Assembly: GCF_029168945.1 (NCBI RefSeq)
Contig: NC_083604.1
Span: forward strand, 62,450,211-62,514,210
Source of the DNA: Cannabis sativa
Taxonomy: Eukaryota; Streptophyta; Magnoliopsida; Rosales; Cannabaceae
Length of the DNA stretch: 64,000 nt
Direction: 5' to 3'
Part shown: one piece after another, positions 1 to 13,847 of the stretch
Layout: each line of letters starts with the position of its first letter
How positions within the stretch are numbered: position 1 is the first letter of the stretch
Notes under the pieces: model-generated
Databases searched by the model: none
Told to the model about the DNA's origin: nothing
What the model saw: the letters and a program-made list of their open reading frames with translations, nothing else
Translations under genes and position numbers: made by a program

Positions 1-2191
1 TGGTCCAGGATAGAATTACTCATTATATTTGGTATAAATTTAAGTCTTTGACTTTAATTTTAGATTCCAAATAGAAATTTTCTTATATTTCTAATTCCAG
101 ATACAATACAGTTACACTTTCTCAAGTGTTTAATATCCATCTTCTATTAATGGATTAAAACTGTATGGAATATGAGTTAGGTATTCTGTGACCAGGATCC
201 ACTTGCACTATTCTAAGAACTCTTTGATGTAACTAAACCTATGTCATCAAAAGACTCTACCACATTTTTTTAATCTATGGCATTTGTATCTTGTTCATAG
301 TGGATTTGACAAGATCAATCTCTGCAAAGAGTTAATATGCCTATATCCAGTGAAAGTAAGTTCATCTCATTCGCAGATGGATGCACATTCAGGGGTGGAT
401 ATGAGTCTTTCGTTGTATTCTTAAAACGATAACTCTAGATTATACCTTAAGCAAAGAAATTTGAAATGTTTGAAAAATTTCATTAATTTCTAGCAATGGT
501 TAAAACCATTAAGGTAAGTGGTTAAAGATCTTGCGAACTGATAGGGGTGGAAAAATAGTTAGTAGATATGCAGTTCAAAGATCATTAAATTGATTTTTGA
601 ATTATATCCAAACTTACCTCCCCATAAATTTCGAGTTGCATATTGATGATTAGTTACTAGTCGTTGCCTAAATCCTTCTATGGTAATACAATTTCAGAAT
701 GATGTAATGGTTGGGTACTTAATGTAAATCATTACTAGATTCATGGATGACCTAATCAAAATCTTAATAAAAGCTAGAACTGTTAACCATGGTTTGTTAG
801 CTATTCTAAGTGATTAGGGGTGGACCATCCCATTGTCAATAGATAAGAAAGTGTTTGTTCAAACAAATACTACTTTTCTAAGAAAATGACTAAGTCTGAA
901 AAACAAGTAGCAAATAAAGGAGATATTTAATTCTTGATTCCAAAAGTGTTCTATCATCTTATATGACATATGATGATCCCACTGCCTCTGTTGTCTTGTC
1001 ACAACCAAAGAGGTTAATACCATTTAGTTTTCTTCGACATAATTCACGGTACCTTGTCGTAGTGGGAGAGTTTCTAGGAACTCACCTTCTTATGACTTGG
1101 GAGACACTAGTGATTAAAATCCATTGTAAGTTTAAACAAGTAATGGATTGTCAAGATAAGAAACTAAGAAGAAAGCCAATAGAACTATGGTTTAATCCAT
1201 TCACATGGAATAACCTAAAGTTTTCTATTACAAGGACATAAAAGGAAATTTTCGTTTATATGTCTATTCAATGGACTTAACAAACTTCCTGTTCCTAGTA
1301 TTATAGGTTTGAGTTTATCTAAACTTATGGCTTGTGGTATACCTGGTAATTACTTACTCTAATGCAAGCAACTTACTTTAGTAAGATGCTGAAGCATTTT
1401 CTTTCTAATGGCAATCTATAGAAGCTTCACAACTTCTTAGGTATAGATTTTATTTATCTAAGGAAAAGTCTTAACTATTCCAGAAAAGATAAAGCCATGA
1501 AAGAATTTCTTATATCAACAGTGAGAGGTCTTAGATATGCTTTTGTATGCCTTAGACCAGACACCTGTTGTTGAGTGGGAGTAATGAGTAGGTATCAGAT
1601 TAATCCAGGAGAAGAACATTGGAAGACAATCAAGTAAATCCTAAGATTAAGAAGAGGAACTATATGTTAGTCTATAAGAGTGTGTTTAAAACTCTTAGAC
1701 TACACCACATCAGATTTCGAAATTTGCCTTTGTGCTAGTAAATCTTTCTGATAAGATGGTGGTTACTCTGGGGGTGGAATAGTGATTTTGGAGAAGTGTA
1801 AAAACCTATCTGAAGTCTCTAGGTCTACCAGAGAGAGACTGAATGTTAAAGCTGCAGGAAAGGTACTTATTCAGTCTAAGGAAAGTTCTATACATCTTTG
1901 GCACCATTCCAAATTTCCTTAAACTACTAGTGTTAATTTTCTAATTAACCAAAAGTAGTTGCCAAAGGTATAGAATCCAGTATCCCAAGAGAGTAGACAT
2001 ATAGAGAGGAATTTCACATTATCAATGATTTTGTGATTAAGGAAGAGTAATGGTGGAGAAAAGGTTGTGGTTAATTCAACCTTTCAGATCCTATTACGAG
2101 GAGTTTACTACTACTACACTTGATTTGTATATCAAGGTGTTGAGATTATTTGAAACGCACTTTTTGTTTTATATTAGTGCAAGTGGGAGTT
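1..2191 (+). mobile_element. Copia element P, 3' internal non-coding region
   Basis: This is the downstream internal part of a Ty1/copia-family element whose 3' LTR follows directly. It ends in a purine-rich stretch (GTGGGAGT) abutting the LTR, as a polypurine tract should. Its first ~790 bases are closely mirrored on the opposite strand at 4088-4760, which is element R. No protease, integrase, RT or RNase H motif is visible in any frame. A 92-codon open frame at 963-1241 is not conserved in sister elements and is probably chance. The motif AGGGGTGGA recurs near 395, 545, 817 and 1768. The 5' part of P lies outside the window. Confidence 0.75.
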
Positions 2192-4087
2192 TGTTGGGTT
2201 TTATGCCCTAAATAAAACTCATTTCAATATAATCAGATTTACTTATTAATATAGATCAGAAATAACATTTAATGTTGCATGGTTCACATGATTTATTTCA
2301 TGATTATATGTACATAATGTATAAATTCATCTGAAACCCTTTTCACATACTTGATCCTGTTTATTGTGCCGTCAACACATTGGAAAGTAAACATGACTAT
2401 GTGAATAAAGTTTCCTAGATTTATCAGACACAGGGTTTTACTGATATGATAATCTACAACAAGAGTTTACTTACATTTGGAGAAGTGCTATGTTCTTTCC
2501 AGAGCATTGGTTAAAGTAAAGCTCAGGTTGGATGCATGGAGTATGCATCGGAAGGGACCGATATTGAACTTTGACTTAGATTTAATTAAACTTACCGTAA
2601 AATCTATTCAAGTCAATATCGCCTAGTTGATCCTAGATCAAATGATCTTAATCCTGTTATGATTAGGCTCAATCTTGAAAGGCTATTCGTGTTCCTTGAA
2701 TTGTTAGTTAAGCCTACCTTTTGGTCAGGGTGATACGTACTTTTTGGGAACACGGTAGTGCAATTGAGTGGGAGCGCTATCATAAACATGGAATCTATAG
2801 CTTCTATCTGGCGAATAGTAAGCAAAGGATGATCTCCTTAGAGCTTGACCAAACGAACATAAATGGTGGAGTACTCATTTCACATAAGCTGAAATATCAT
2901 TTATACGGGGTCAAGTGTTTTAAGGAATAAATACATTGTAGGGTGTAACGGTAATTTAATCCCTTTACAGTGTAGATCATTCATATAGAGGATCATTGAT
3001 CACATTAGGATTATAACAATGGATAACTAATGGTGTGTCTATATGGTGGAACATGTAGAGCATTCTATATACTGAGAGTGCAATTCTAAGTTCTATGCGT
3101 GAATTCAACGAAGAATTAATAAGTTAGTGAATTTTAGTGCTAAATTCTTGATCTACTGATTGGAAGCTCGGTTATATAGACCCATGGTCTCCCCACTAGT
3201 TGAGATAATATTGCTTGTAAGACTCATGTAATTGGTTTTGATTAATCAATTATAATTCTCAAATTAGACTATGTCTATTTGTGAAATTTTCACTAAGTAA
3301 GGGCGAAATTGTAAAGAAAGAGTTTATAGGGGCATATTTGTTAATTATGATACTTTGTATGGTTCAATTAATAAATATGATAAATGACAATATTATTTAA
3401 TGATTATTTATAGTTATTAAATAGTTAGAATTGGCATTTAAATGTTTGAATTAGGAAATTGGTATTTTTGAGAAAATCAGATACAAAAGGTGTTAAAATT
3501 GCAAAATTGCAAAAAGCAAGGCCCAATCCATTAAGTGTATGGCCGGCCACCTTTGAGTGTATTTTAAGTTGATTTTTTTTTTCATTATTTTAATGCCATA
3601 TAATTCAAATCTAACCCTAGTGGAATGCTATAAATAGATAGTGAAGGCTTCAGGAAAATAAGACTTTTCTTCTGACACTTTCTGAATCAGAAAAACTGAG
3701 CCTTCTCTCTCCCTATCTGGTTGACCATTCCCTCTCTTCTTCTTCAATATTTCGAACTACCTTAGTGTATGAGTAGTGCCCACACACATCAAGTGATACC
3801 TCAATCATAGTGAGGAAGATCGTGAAGAAAGATCATCAGCAAAGGAGATTCAGCATCAAGGATTCAGAGAAAGAGATCCAGGTTCAGATATTGATAATGC
3901 TCTGCTACAGAAAGGAATTAAGGGCTAGATATCTGAACGGAAGGAGTCATATTATTCCGCTGCACCCAATGTAAGGTTTCCTAAACTTTATATGTGTTTA
4001 ATTTATCGTTTTAGAAAGTTCTTATTTAGGATGTTAATAAACATACTTGTGAGTAGATCTAAGATCCTGGTAAAATAATTTCCAACA
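2192..4087 (+). repeat. 3' LTR of copia element P
   Basis: The LTR begins TGTTGGG and ends CCAACA, with TG...CA termini, and is 1896 bp long. It is homologous in whole to the LTRs of R, S, T and V. A TATAAATA box lies at 3629-3636, followed by a CT-rich leader, consistent with an RNA polymerase II promoter. The next five bases (GGTTA, 4088-4092) are presumably the target-site duplication; the matching copy is outside the window. Confidence 0.88.
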
Positions 4088-7000
4088 GGTTAACAGTTCT
4101 AGCTTTTCTTAAGATTTCGATTAGGTCATCCATGAATCTAGTAATGATTTACATTAAGTATACAACCATTGCATCATTCTGAAATTTAGGCAACAACTAG
4201 TAACTAATCATCAATATGCAAATCGAATTTCTTGGGAGGTAAGTTTGGATATAATTCAAAAATCAATTTAATGATCTTTGAACTACATATCTATTAACTA
4301 TTTCTCCACCCCTATTAGTTTGCAAGATCTTTAACCACTTACCTTAATGGTTTTTCACCATTGCTAGAAATTCATGAAATTTTTCAAACATTTCAAATTT
4401 CTTTTTGCTTAAGGTAAAATCTAGAGTGATCGTTTTAAGAATACAACGAAGACGCATATCCACCCCTGAATGTACTTCCATCTGGGAATGAGATGGACTT
4501 AATTTCAATGGATATAGGCATATTAACTCTTTGCAGAGAATGATCTTGTCAAAACCACTATGAACAAGATACAAATGCCATAGATTTATTTGGTTGTGTC
4601 TCTTGATGACTTGATTTAGTTACATCAAAGAGTTCTTAGAATAGTGCAAGTGGATTCTGGTCACAGAATACTCAACTCATACAGTTTGAATCCATTGATA
4701 GAAAATGGTTATGAAACACTTGTGAAAGTGTAACTGTATAATGAGTAATTCTTTCTTGGATCACCACAACTAATTTAACTCTAAGTTGATTTGCCCATAC
4801 AAGTAGGAGATTCTAAGATCGAGAATTTATATCATTTCGGGATAGAATTTTGGGAATATAATCATATTCGTCATTTAATTTCTTAAGAGAAAATATAGAA
4901 TGACTTTATATGATTTATAGACCATTCATCCAACGATATGTCATTGAGCTAATTCGAAATGAATAAGCTAAGAGGAATTAGGATAATTTCGTTTTAAATA
5001 AGAATCCAACGATGCTCCGATTAGCGAGAGTCAAAGTAATCTTATTTATACAATCTTCTTGTTTCATATTGTAAATACTAGTCTAAGGTGTCATCAATTG
5101 ATGAACAGCTAGATGTTGCATTTACAATACATATCTTTCGATATCTAACACTATTATGTTAGTCTAATGGTGAAAATCCATTAGGGATTTATCTCATTAG
5201 AAAAACAAACCAAGTTAGACCAACAATGAAGATTCGAAATTAAACTACAATTTAATAACAGAAAATAACATGGTTCAATATAAATTCATACACAATTCAG
5301 AAATTATTATTCACATAGCAAGTAGGAATGAAAAGTGAAAATACTAAAACATACAATCCTAAATAATTTCCAAGGTCTTCAACAAACTGATATCAGTCTC
5401 CCGTTTAGGCGAGCGTCAAAGCTACCATCCATTGAATCGAGTTGTCAGCTCATCTAAAATGATAAACATTCTAGCAACCTTTTATTCGATCAAGATTGGA
5501 ATCCGCGTTGTCACGTTTAGGCGAGAGTCAAGGCTATTCTATCTTATGAGCTTCCACCATTGTTTCATATTCTTGGAAGTCTTATACAGTCGCCACCATC
5601 AGGGTGATCAATACTATATAAAAAACTTACAAGATTACTTATCTTTCGAGATTAAGCGTTGCTAACTTGCTAATGAACGTTCCTCCATTAGGGAGGATTA
5701 CTCACTAAAACAATAGCTATGTAAAACAAACAATGGAGATCGAATATCCTAATAATAATAAAGCTCATTATTTAATGAAAGTTGTATTTTCTTCTGAAAT
5801 TTATTTTAATTTATTTATTTTAAATATATATGTTTATTTAATTAAAATTTCCATTTTAGAATGAAAAATTCTAAATATAAATTCTAATGTAATATTTATA
5901 AATTATACTTAGATGGATATGAAAATAACGTGAATTATTTCCATCTTAGTAATAATTTCCATAAATATTTAGAAAAATATGCAATTTAAGTTGTTTCAAA
6001 ATTAATTTAAATTAATTTACAACTCAAATTTAATTTTCTATAAATATATATTGCATTTCGAAAAATGAAGTTTATAAGAATACTACTTTCGAAAATGCTT
6101 TAAAATAAAATAAAAATAAATCTTGGAAAAATTATCTTAATTTTATCTTGGCCCAAAATTAATTAATAAAATTAATTTACAACAAAAATATAATTTTCCT
6201 ATTTAATTAAATATTTAACAAAAATTTTAAATATTTAAGTATCATAATTAAGAATCAACTTAAATATTAATTTTCTATTTAATTAAATACACTAGAAAAA
6301 TACTTTAAGCAAAACAGATAATATCTATCTAGACTTTCATTGACTAATTAATTCAATTTCTAATTATAATATATTTCAGTTCATTTATTTTAATTAATCA
6401 TTAAATGAAAAAATGATTGATTTAAGTTGGCCCAAAATTAAAATAAATAATTTTCAACTTTAATCTATTTCTCAAATTAAATTCAAAATTTCTACATTAA
6501 AGAAATGCAATTTCGAAATTGTAGGAAAGATATTAATAAAATAAAATATATTTTGAAAATTATTCAAATTTAAGTTATTCTGAAATGAGATTTCAAACTT
6601 AAAATAATTTTTTATTTAAATCATGAAAATAATAATATATATGTATCATGATGAAAATCAACTTAGATATTTAAATTTTTAATTTAATTAAATGTATTAA
6701 ATTCAAGAAATAAATAATTAAGTATAGAGGAAACTTAATTATTAATTCTAGTTTAATACTAGAAAAATATTCTAAACTTAAATTGTACCAAAATTAATTA
6801 TTAAACAATTAATTTCACAATCAATGATATTTTCCTATTTTAATATCAGAAATAATAATTAGTATAGAAATAACAATATAGAAAATATCTCAATTTAACT
6901 AAGTATCTTTTCATGATTTGGAAAATATCTAATTTAAGTTGTTATAGAAAGGATCTATAATAACCAACTTAAAAAGTTTCCAAATGAAATTTAATTAAAT

Positions 7001-8876
7001 ATCAAAATTAAGTGGTAACTACTTAATTTAAGAATATTCCATTTTAAGTTTAAAATCAACTTAAAAAATATCTTAAGAATCTTCAATAACCAATTTCTAG
7101 AATTCCTCAACTTAATATTAAATTCAAAAGATATTCAAATTTAAGTAAATTAGGAAAATTAGTTAGAAATAACTAATTTATAACTTAAATAAGAATATTT
7201 AATGAAATAATTAAAGTAAGTTTCAGAAATAATCTAGTTAGTTAAAATTCTTTATTTAATTAAATACAAGAAAAATACAATAGTTTATCTAGAAATTAAT
7301 TTCATTAAACTAAGAGTGTTTTTCTTAAAATTAACTTTAAAATATTAAAATGAAAATAAATTACATATTTTTTAAAAGTTAATTATGTTGCTAATCAATT
7401 TTATTAGGTTAAACTAATTTAATTAACCTAGCACAGGTATCAAAATCAGGCAAATGGGCCTTCACAATTGGGGTAGTTTATGTGAGGGGGAGTCGGGTTC
7501 AGTATGTCCTACCCACTTCTATTGGCCCCCAACTCTCACACAAGGCCCAAAAGAGAGGAATTTAACCTTAAAATGAACAACTGTTATTAATTGAATAGGC
7601 CCAAATACTAAATAGACCTAATAAAATCTATCAGGGTGCGACATTTTATTTAGCAACAACCTATATGCATCTATAATAAAATAAACATATAGGCTCACCC
7701 AGGCATACAGATTTGGATGGATCCTATCATGTTACTAGGTCATGCACAGATGAAAGAAGAATGTAAAATTTACCTGTTACAAATTATTTACTTGACCTAT
7801 TGACAATTGAACCATGAGTTAAAATCAGATCATTGGATCTGTCAACAAGTTAACCATGGCAATTTAGATCAAGCAATAATAGGTTTTAGAAAAACTTACA
7901 AACAATTTAAAACACATACTCCTGCAAAAAGTTAGATTCGATAGTTGGATGAAGGATTTATTTAATTTAAAATATTAATTTCGAAAACAATAAATAAAAA
8001 AAATTATTTTCAGTTTTAAGTAAAATAAAATAATATTTAAAATTAAACCTATAATTTTTGAAAAATTAGGTTTCTACTAACCTAAATATCATTTCAAAAA
8101 AAAAATGTTGATCACCTTTTAAATTTTCATGTTATTTTATAAATTAAATATTCAATAAAATAAAAAGATAAATACATACCCTTTTCAGATTTTATAATTT
8201 AATTTAAGTAAAAATAACAAAATTTAAAAGTTAGCCAAAATATCTTATTTCCTTTTAAAATACCATGATTATAGTAATCTTATTTTAAATCTAAATAAGG
8301 TCAAATTACTTAAAATAGAATATTTTTTATAAAAGGAATTTAATGTCTGACCTTAGATTTAAAATTAAGATAAAATAATTAAATTTTAAAAAAAAATAAG
8401 AAAAGAGGTAAGCAAAAATTGATTTTTACCTATTTTCAAAATCAAATTACACTAATATCAAAAATTAATTTTAAAAAACAAAATTAATTTATTTCTGATA
8501 ATTAGATTTGAAATATGAAAATTAAAAATCAAAATACAAAACTACACAAAAAATCGAAAGTTAATTCCATGAAATAGCATGAAAAATCGAAGAAAATAAA
8601 AAAATTTGCGAGCTGTACGGATGGTTGCAAGGGGCTGCTTGGGCGCACAAAATCGAAATTGAGTTCTGTAAAAAAGTAAATTGCTTAATTTTTCCAAACT
8701 ATCCAATAAAAATAATTCCAGAAACGAAAAATAAATAATTTTTCTCAGAATTTCACAAACATCAATCAATCATCATATAACACTTAGATCAACATGAAAC
8801 CATCCAAATCAACATATAAAATCGTTTTAATTCATATTTCATGAAAGTAAATCATTACGATGGCTCTGGTGCCAGT
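4088..8876 (-). mobile_element. Copia element R, internal region (leader and 3' part, gag-less)
   Basis: This is the internal region of a minus-oriented copia element into which P inserted at 4087/4088. From high to low coordinates it has the PBS, a long AT-rich leader (about 5350-8860), then unique sequence (about 4770-5340) where sister element T carries gag, then the 3' non-coding part (4088-4760) shared with P. No gag or pol is recognisable, so this copy looks coding-free. The leader holds the conserved block at 7430-7560 and two copies of the GTTTAGGCGAG motif (about 5403 and 5515), both shared with T and S. Its 3' LTR must lie left of the window. Confidence 0.75.
8862..8874 (-). other. 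Primer-binding site of element R
   Basis: Read on the minus strand, TGGCACCAGAGCC starts two bases inside the 5' LTR. It matches the plant initiator tRNA-Met complement TGGTATCAGAGCC at 11 of 13 positions. This fixes the orientation of R and identifies 8877-10726 as its 5' LTR. Confidence 0.8.
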
Positions 8877-10726
8877 TGTTGGAATTATTTTACTAGGATC
8901 TAGATTTACTACCAAGTATGTTTTATTAACATCCTAATATGAATTCTAAAATAATAAAATAAACACATAAGAGTTAAAAAAAACCTTACATTGGGTGCAG
9001 CGGAATATTATGACTCCTTCCATTCAGATCTCTAGCCCTTGATTCCTTTCTGTAGCAGAGCATTATCAAGATCTGAATCTAGATCTCTTTCTTTCCTTCT
9101 TTGATGCTGATTTTCCACAATCTTACATACTATGATTGAGGTACCACTTGATGTGTGTGGGCACTACTCTATCACTCAAGGGAATTTTGAAACTTTAGAG
9201 AGGAAAAGAGAGAGAGGGGCGGCATAGCTTTTCTCTGAAGAAAACAATGTACAAAGTCAGTGAGTTTCCTGAAGCCAACACTTTCTATTTATAGAATGCC
9301 ATCTAGGTTTAGGTTAGAATTGAATGGCATTAAAATAATGCAAAATAAATGGTAAAAGCCTATGCATAGTGGGAGGCCAGAATAGGAAATTGGGCCTCAC
9401 TTTGCAACTTTCCCATTTTGTTATTTTTCATTCCCATTTTCTCAAAAATGCCAATTTTCTAATTTAACCTTTTAAATGTCAATTCTAATTATTTAATAAC
9501 TTAAAAATAATTATTAAATAATATTGCCATTGAATATATTTATTAATATAGACATATAAAGTATCTTAATTAATAAATAAACCTAGAATCTCTTTTCTTT
9601 ACAATTGTGCCCTTGCTTAGTGAAAATTCATAAAGTAGACATAGTCTAACTTTAGAATTATAATTGATTAATCAAAATCAATTAACTGAGTCTTACAAGC
9701 AGTATGGTCTCAACTAGTATGGGGACCATGGGTCTATATAACCGAGCTTCCAATAAGTCGAACCGAATTCACCAAGTAAATTTCCTAACTTATTAATTCC
9801 TTATTGAATCCACTCTTAGAACTTGGAATTGCACCCTCAGTCATATAGAACGCTCTATATGTTGCACGATATAGATACGTCATTAGTTATCCATTGTTAT
9901 AATCCTAATTTGATCAATGATCCTCTATATAGATGATTTACACTGTAAAGGGATTAAATTACCGTAACACCCTACAATGTATTTTATCCTTAAAACACTT
10001 AACCCTGTATAAATGATATTTCAGCTAAGTGAAATGAGTACTCCACCATTTATTTTCGTTTGGTTAAGCTCGAAGGAAATCATCCTTTACTTTCTATTCG
10101 CCAGATAGAAGCTATAGATTCCATATTTATGTTAGCGCTCCCACTCAATTGCACTACCGTGTTCCCAAAATGTACGTATCACCCTGACCCAAAAGTAGGC
10201 TTAACTAACAAATCAAAGAACACTAATAACACTCTTGAGATTGAACCTAATCATATCAGGATTAAGATCATTTGATCTAGGATCAACATGTGATATTGAA
10301 TTGAATAGATATTACGATAAATTCTAATATATCTAATCAAAGTTCAATATCGGTCCCTTCCGATGTATACTCCATACATCCGATACTGGTAAACTTTGCC
10401 AATGTCCTGGAAAGGACATAACACTTTTCCAAGGTGTAAGACTACCTATCGCTGATTATACCATGTCAGTCTAAATCTAGTGTTCTGAAAAATCAGGGAA
10501 TAAACTTTCGAACGTATGATTAAGATTATATTCCACTGTGCTGACAACACTATAACCATTAACAAATTCATATGTTCTGGACTTAAATAGAATTCATACA
10601 TTATATATATATAATCATGAAATAAATCATGTGAACCATGCAACATAAAATGTTATTTCTGATCTTTATTAATAAGTAAATCTGATTATATTGAAATGGG
10701 TTTTATTTAGGGCACAAAACCCAACA
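8877..10726 (-). repeat. 5' LTR of copia element R
   Basis: This 1850-bp LTR on the minus strand has TG...CA ends and is homologous to the LTRs of P, S, T and V. A reverse-complement TATAAATA lies at 9286-9293. The five bases after it, GTAAC (10727-10731), are the likely TSD, and the flanking sequence is the leader of element S in + orientation. R therefore inserted into S. Confidence 0.87.
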
Positions 10727-10831
10727 GTAACATGATAGGGTCCATTCAAATCATTTGACATGTGTGAGCCTATATGTTTGCGTTTAGACTTAGATGCATA
10801 TAGAAAGCCCATTTAAGTTTAATTAATTAAA
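10727..10831 (+). mobile_element. Copia element S, leader fragment 1
   Basis: This short piece of S leader in + orientation is the mirror of R around 7690-7745 (shared GATAGGGTCC / GGACCCTATC-type block). It is cut off at both sides, by R on the left and by W on the right, and resumes at 20709. Confidence 0.75.
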
Positions 10832-13800
10832 TGTAACGCCCCAATATTTTGCCTTATTTTACAAAGTACTAATTTTGATGCATTAATTAAAAAGATTCAA
10901 AGTTGTTTGAAAATACATAGTGGGTTTTACAATAAATATGCAAAAAGGTGAATGATCGTTCATATTAAAACAAAATAAGTAGTTGAGTGTAGGCGGAAAG
11001 TAAGGGCGTTCTAGACCGTTTGCTCGTCCATAGCCCCTCGCAGTATACATACCAGAACTGACCCAGCTCATCAAACTTACATTCAATGTTCCCTGTCTAT
11101 TGCCTGTAGGGGGAAAGTAAGGGGGTGAGCTGAAAGCCCAGTAAGGAAATGCTTAACATACAATAGCATTCAATACACTAAACATATCTTAACATTCACA
11201 ATAATACGATTCTTTATAACATTAACGTATCCAGTCTTAACAAAATTATATGCATTCAATACACTAAACATATCTTAACTCCAGATATGGAAAGCTATAT
11301 CATATACAATATATTTGTACTAAACGAAACCATTACATATATGTAGGGATCACAACCCTGACATCATACTCATAGCACAATCATAGCAATAACATATAAA
11401 AATTATTTCAATCATATCATGTCTTTACCATAACATTGGCATATCATAGCCATTACTTACATAACCTGGGCCTAGCCTAGCCCTACAATATCCTGGGCCT
11501 AATCTGCCCATATAATAACTTGGGCCTATGTAGCCCTACCATTGTTATAGGATAGGGTATCTCTATATTCAACAGTAACATCACTGTATCATACCCCACC
11601 ATAACAATGTCATACACGAATCAGACAAATGTAGGGTAGGGTATCTCTACATTCAACGGCCTTACCCCGTATCATACCCCACCATGGCCACTCATTTGTA
11701 CCTGAGACGTTAGCATACAACATACAACATACAACATACAACACACCACATACATCATACAACATACAACATACAACACACCACATACATCATACAACAT
11801 ACAAATCGTACCAACCATAATATATATCGATTCACAAACTCATATTGTGTCCATACCACACATTCTCAGTACTATATACACATTCATAATAATACATCAC
11901 AAATAATATTTCAATAGACAAATAATTTAAATTATGCAGTTCAACACATAAAAACTACTTAATTTCCTTACCTCAAATCCCGCTGCTTAAGACTTGTTAT
12001 CTCGTCACTACTACCTATAATAAGACATGGGTCAAGGCCCTAATATTAAAATTCGTACTCTTACAGTACAGCAGAAAGATCACTATTTTTGACCAATAAC
12101 TACACTAATTCAGTAAAAGTTGTCTTCATAAAAATTATAGGAAATTCCATTATCTTTCCAATTATATAAAGATCATTAAAAATTGATTAAAAGTGATGGA
12201 GTTATGATTGTTTTACTGAAACTATTTCTGAGAAGGAATATGGAGTAACGAATTATACGACTTAGCAAAAATACAAACTTTTGGCATTGAAAGGTTCAGA
12301 ACTAGAAGATAATATCTTCATGAAAGTTTTAGGAAATTAAATTCCCTTTCCAATGATACCAAAATCTTTGAAATTGAAATTATATTCAGAGAGACATTGT
12401 AATTTTACTAAAACAGTTTTGCAAGAACATTATTCAAGAAACGAAGCAAATGATACAGAAGGAAAATAACTTTTCGACATAGTATAACTCCGAATTAACG
12501 AAATGTTTCTTCATGAAACTTATGAGAAATCGAATAAGCTTTGAAACCATATATAGATCATTAAAAATGGATGAGAATTGAGAGAGTTATGGTATTTTAA
12601 GTGAAAGTACTTTTTCTGGGAATATGAAAAAAATGATTTACAACAACATCAGAAAGATGATAATTTTCGACATAGAATATCACCGAAATGGTGAATAGTT
12701 TCTTCATAAAAATTTTAGATCATCAAATAAGCTTTCTAACGATACAAAAATCGCTGCAAACGGATCAATATTGAGAGAGATATTACTATTTTACTAAGAT
12801 AATAATTTTTCAGAAAAAATAAAAAAACGAGATTTCATAGTTTAACCTAAAAGTTCACACCAATAAGTGGAAGAACTCTCTTACCTCTTGATGACTCTTC
12901 TTAATCAGTGCTAGATCTTGAAATCTCAAATTATTAGAATGGTGATGATGATCTCAATCTTATGTTGATGAAAATCATGAGTGTTGTTTGGCGAAGAGAA
13001 CGAAACAAGAAGGAAAATTATAAATCTTTGATAGATAGCGAGATGAATAACTTGTAGGGTATAAGATTTTATGATCTCTAAGAATTGTGTCCAGGCTGAA
13101 AGAAAGAGATTGAGATTGAGTTTTATTTTTCTTAGGGTTAGAGGCTCTGCATATTACGTATCAAGAATGTGATAGATTTAGGTTTTATAATCTAATTAAA
13201 TCTATAAAAGAAAATAATAAAATAACCCCTATAATCTGATGCTAATTTAACTCTAAATAGAATAATTAAATAAAAATCTTATTTGTTAGATATAAGTTTT
13301 AAATTTGAATTTTAAAACTTAGGGTTACTATACTAAAGGTCGTCACTTTGTAGCTTAATTTTGACCCCAATAAAGTTAAAATTACGATAAATCTATTTCT
13401 ACATAATTGATAGACCTTTGAATTATCTTTCCAACGCCACTGAAATTACCTCAATCTGAGCTCTAGAACTCCAGATATGTTTGTTTTAGTAAAACAGTTT
13501 TTAATCCTGCAAATTTATCCAAACCTACGAATTTTTAACATTAATTCTATAATAATGTTATTTAATATCACTTATACCATTAATTAAAATCCACTAAATA
13601 ATTTATAAAACCCTAATAAACTTTCATATTGGGCTTTAATTAAATGATTACCTGCCTTGTAAAAATACCATAATATTTTACTTTCGTAGTTAATATAACT
13701 TTAACTCTCTCTAGAAAATTGGTACAATAATCTAAGCAATAATCTTAACTCACTAACAACACAAATATATAAGATAATTATCCTCACACAATTAATATCC

Positions 13801-13847
13801 CAAGGAGAGAAAAAAAAATTAAATACTATTTTAATCTGGATATTACA
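10832..13847 (-). repeat. 3' LTR of element W
   Basis: This 3016-bp LTR lies next to the polypurine-tract end of the internal region, so it is the 3' LTR on the minus strand. Compared with the other LTR it lacks about 90 bp near 10995, where a short purine-rich segment stands instead. It contains an ACAACAT-type minisatellite at 11713-11804. Confidence 0.9.
11713..11804. repeat. ATACAAC minisatellite in W 3' LTR
   Basis: A 7-bp unit (ATACAAC) is tandemly repeated and interspersed with a CACACCACATACATC spacer that occurs twice. The equivalent array in the other LTR (18562-18666) is two 7-bp units longer. Confidence 0.9.

Noticed and set aside
963..1241. 92-codon open frame in element P
   Set aside because: No domain, and the homologous parts of S and T do not keep the frame.
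5432..5665. 77-codon open frame in element R leader
   Set aside because: It lies on the strand opposite to the element's coding direction, in non-coding leader; no similarity to known proteins is apparent.
11713..11804. Regularly spaced repeats considered as a CRISPR-like array
   Set aside because: The units are 7-bp contiguous minisatellite repeats in a plant LTR, with no unique spacers.
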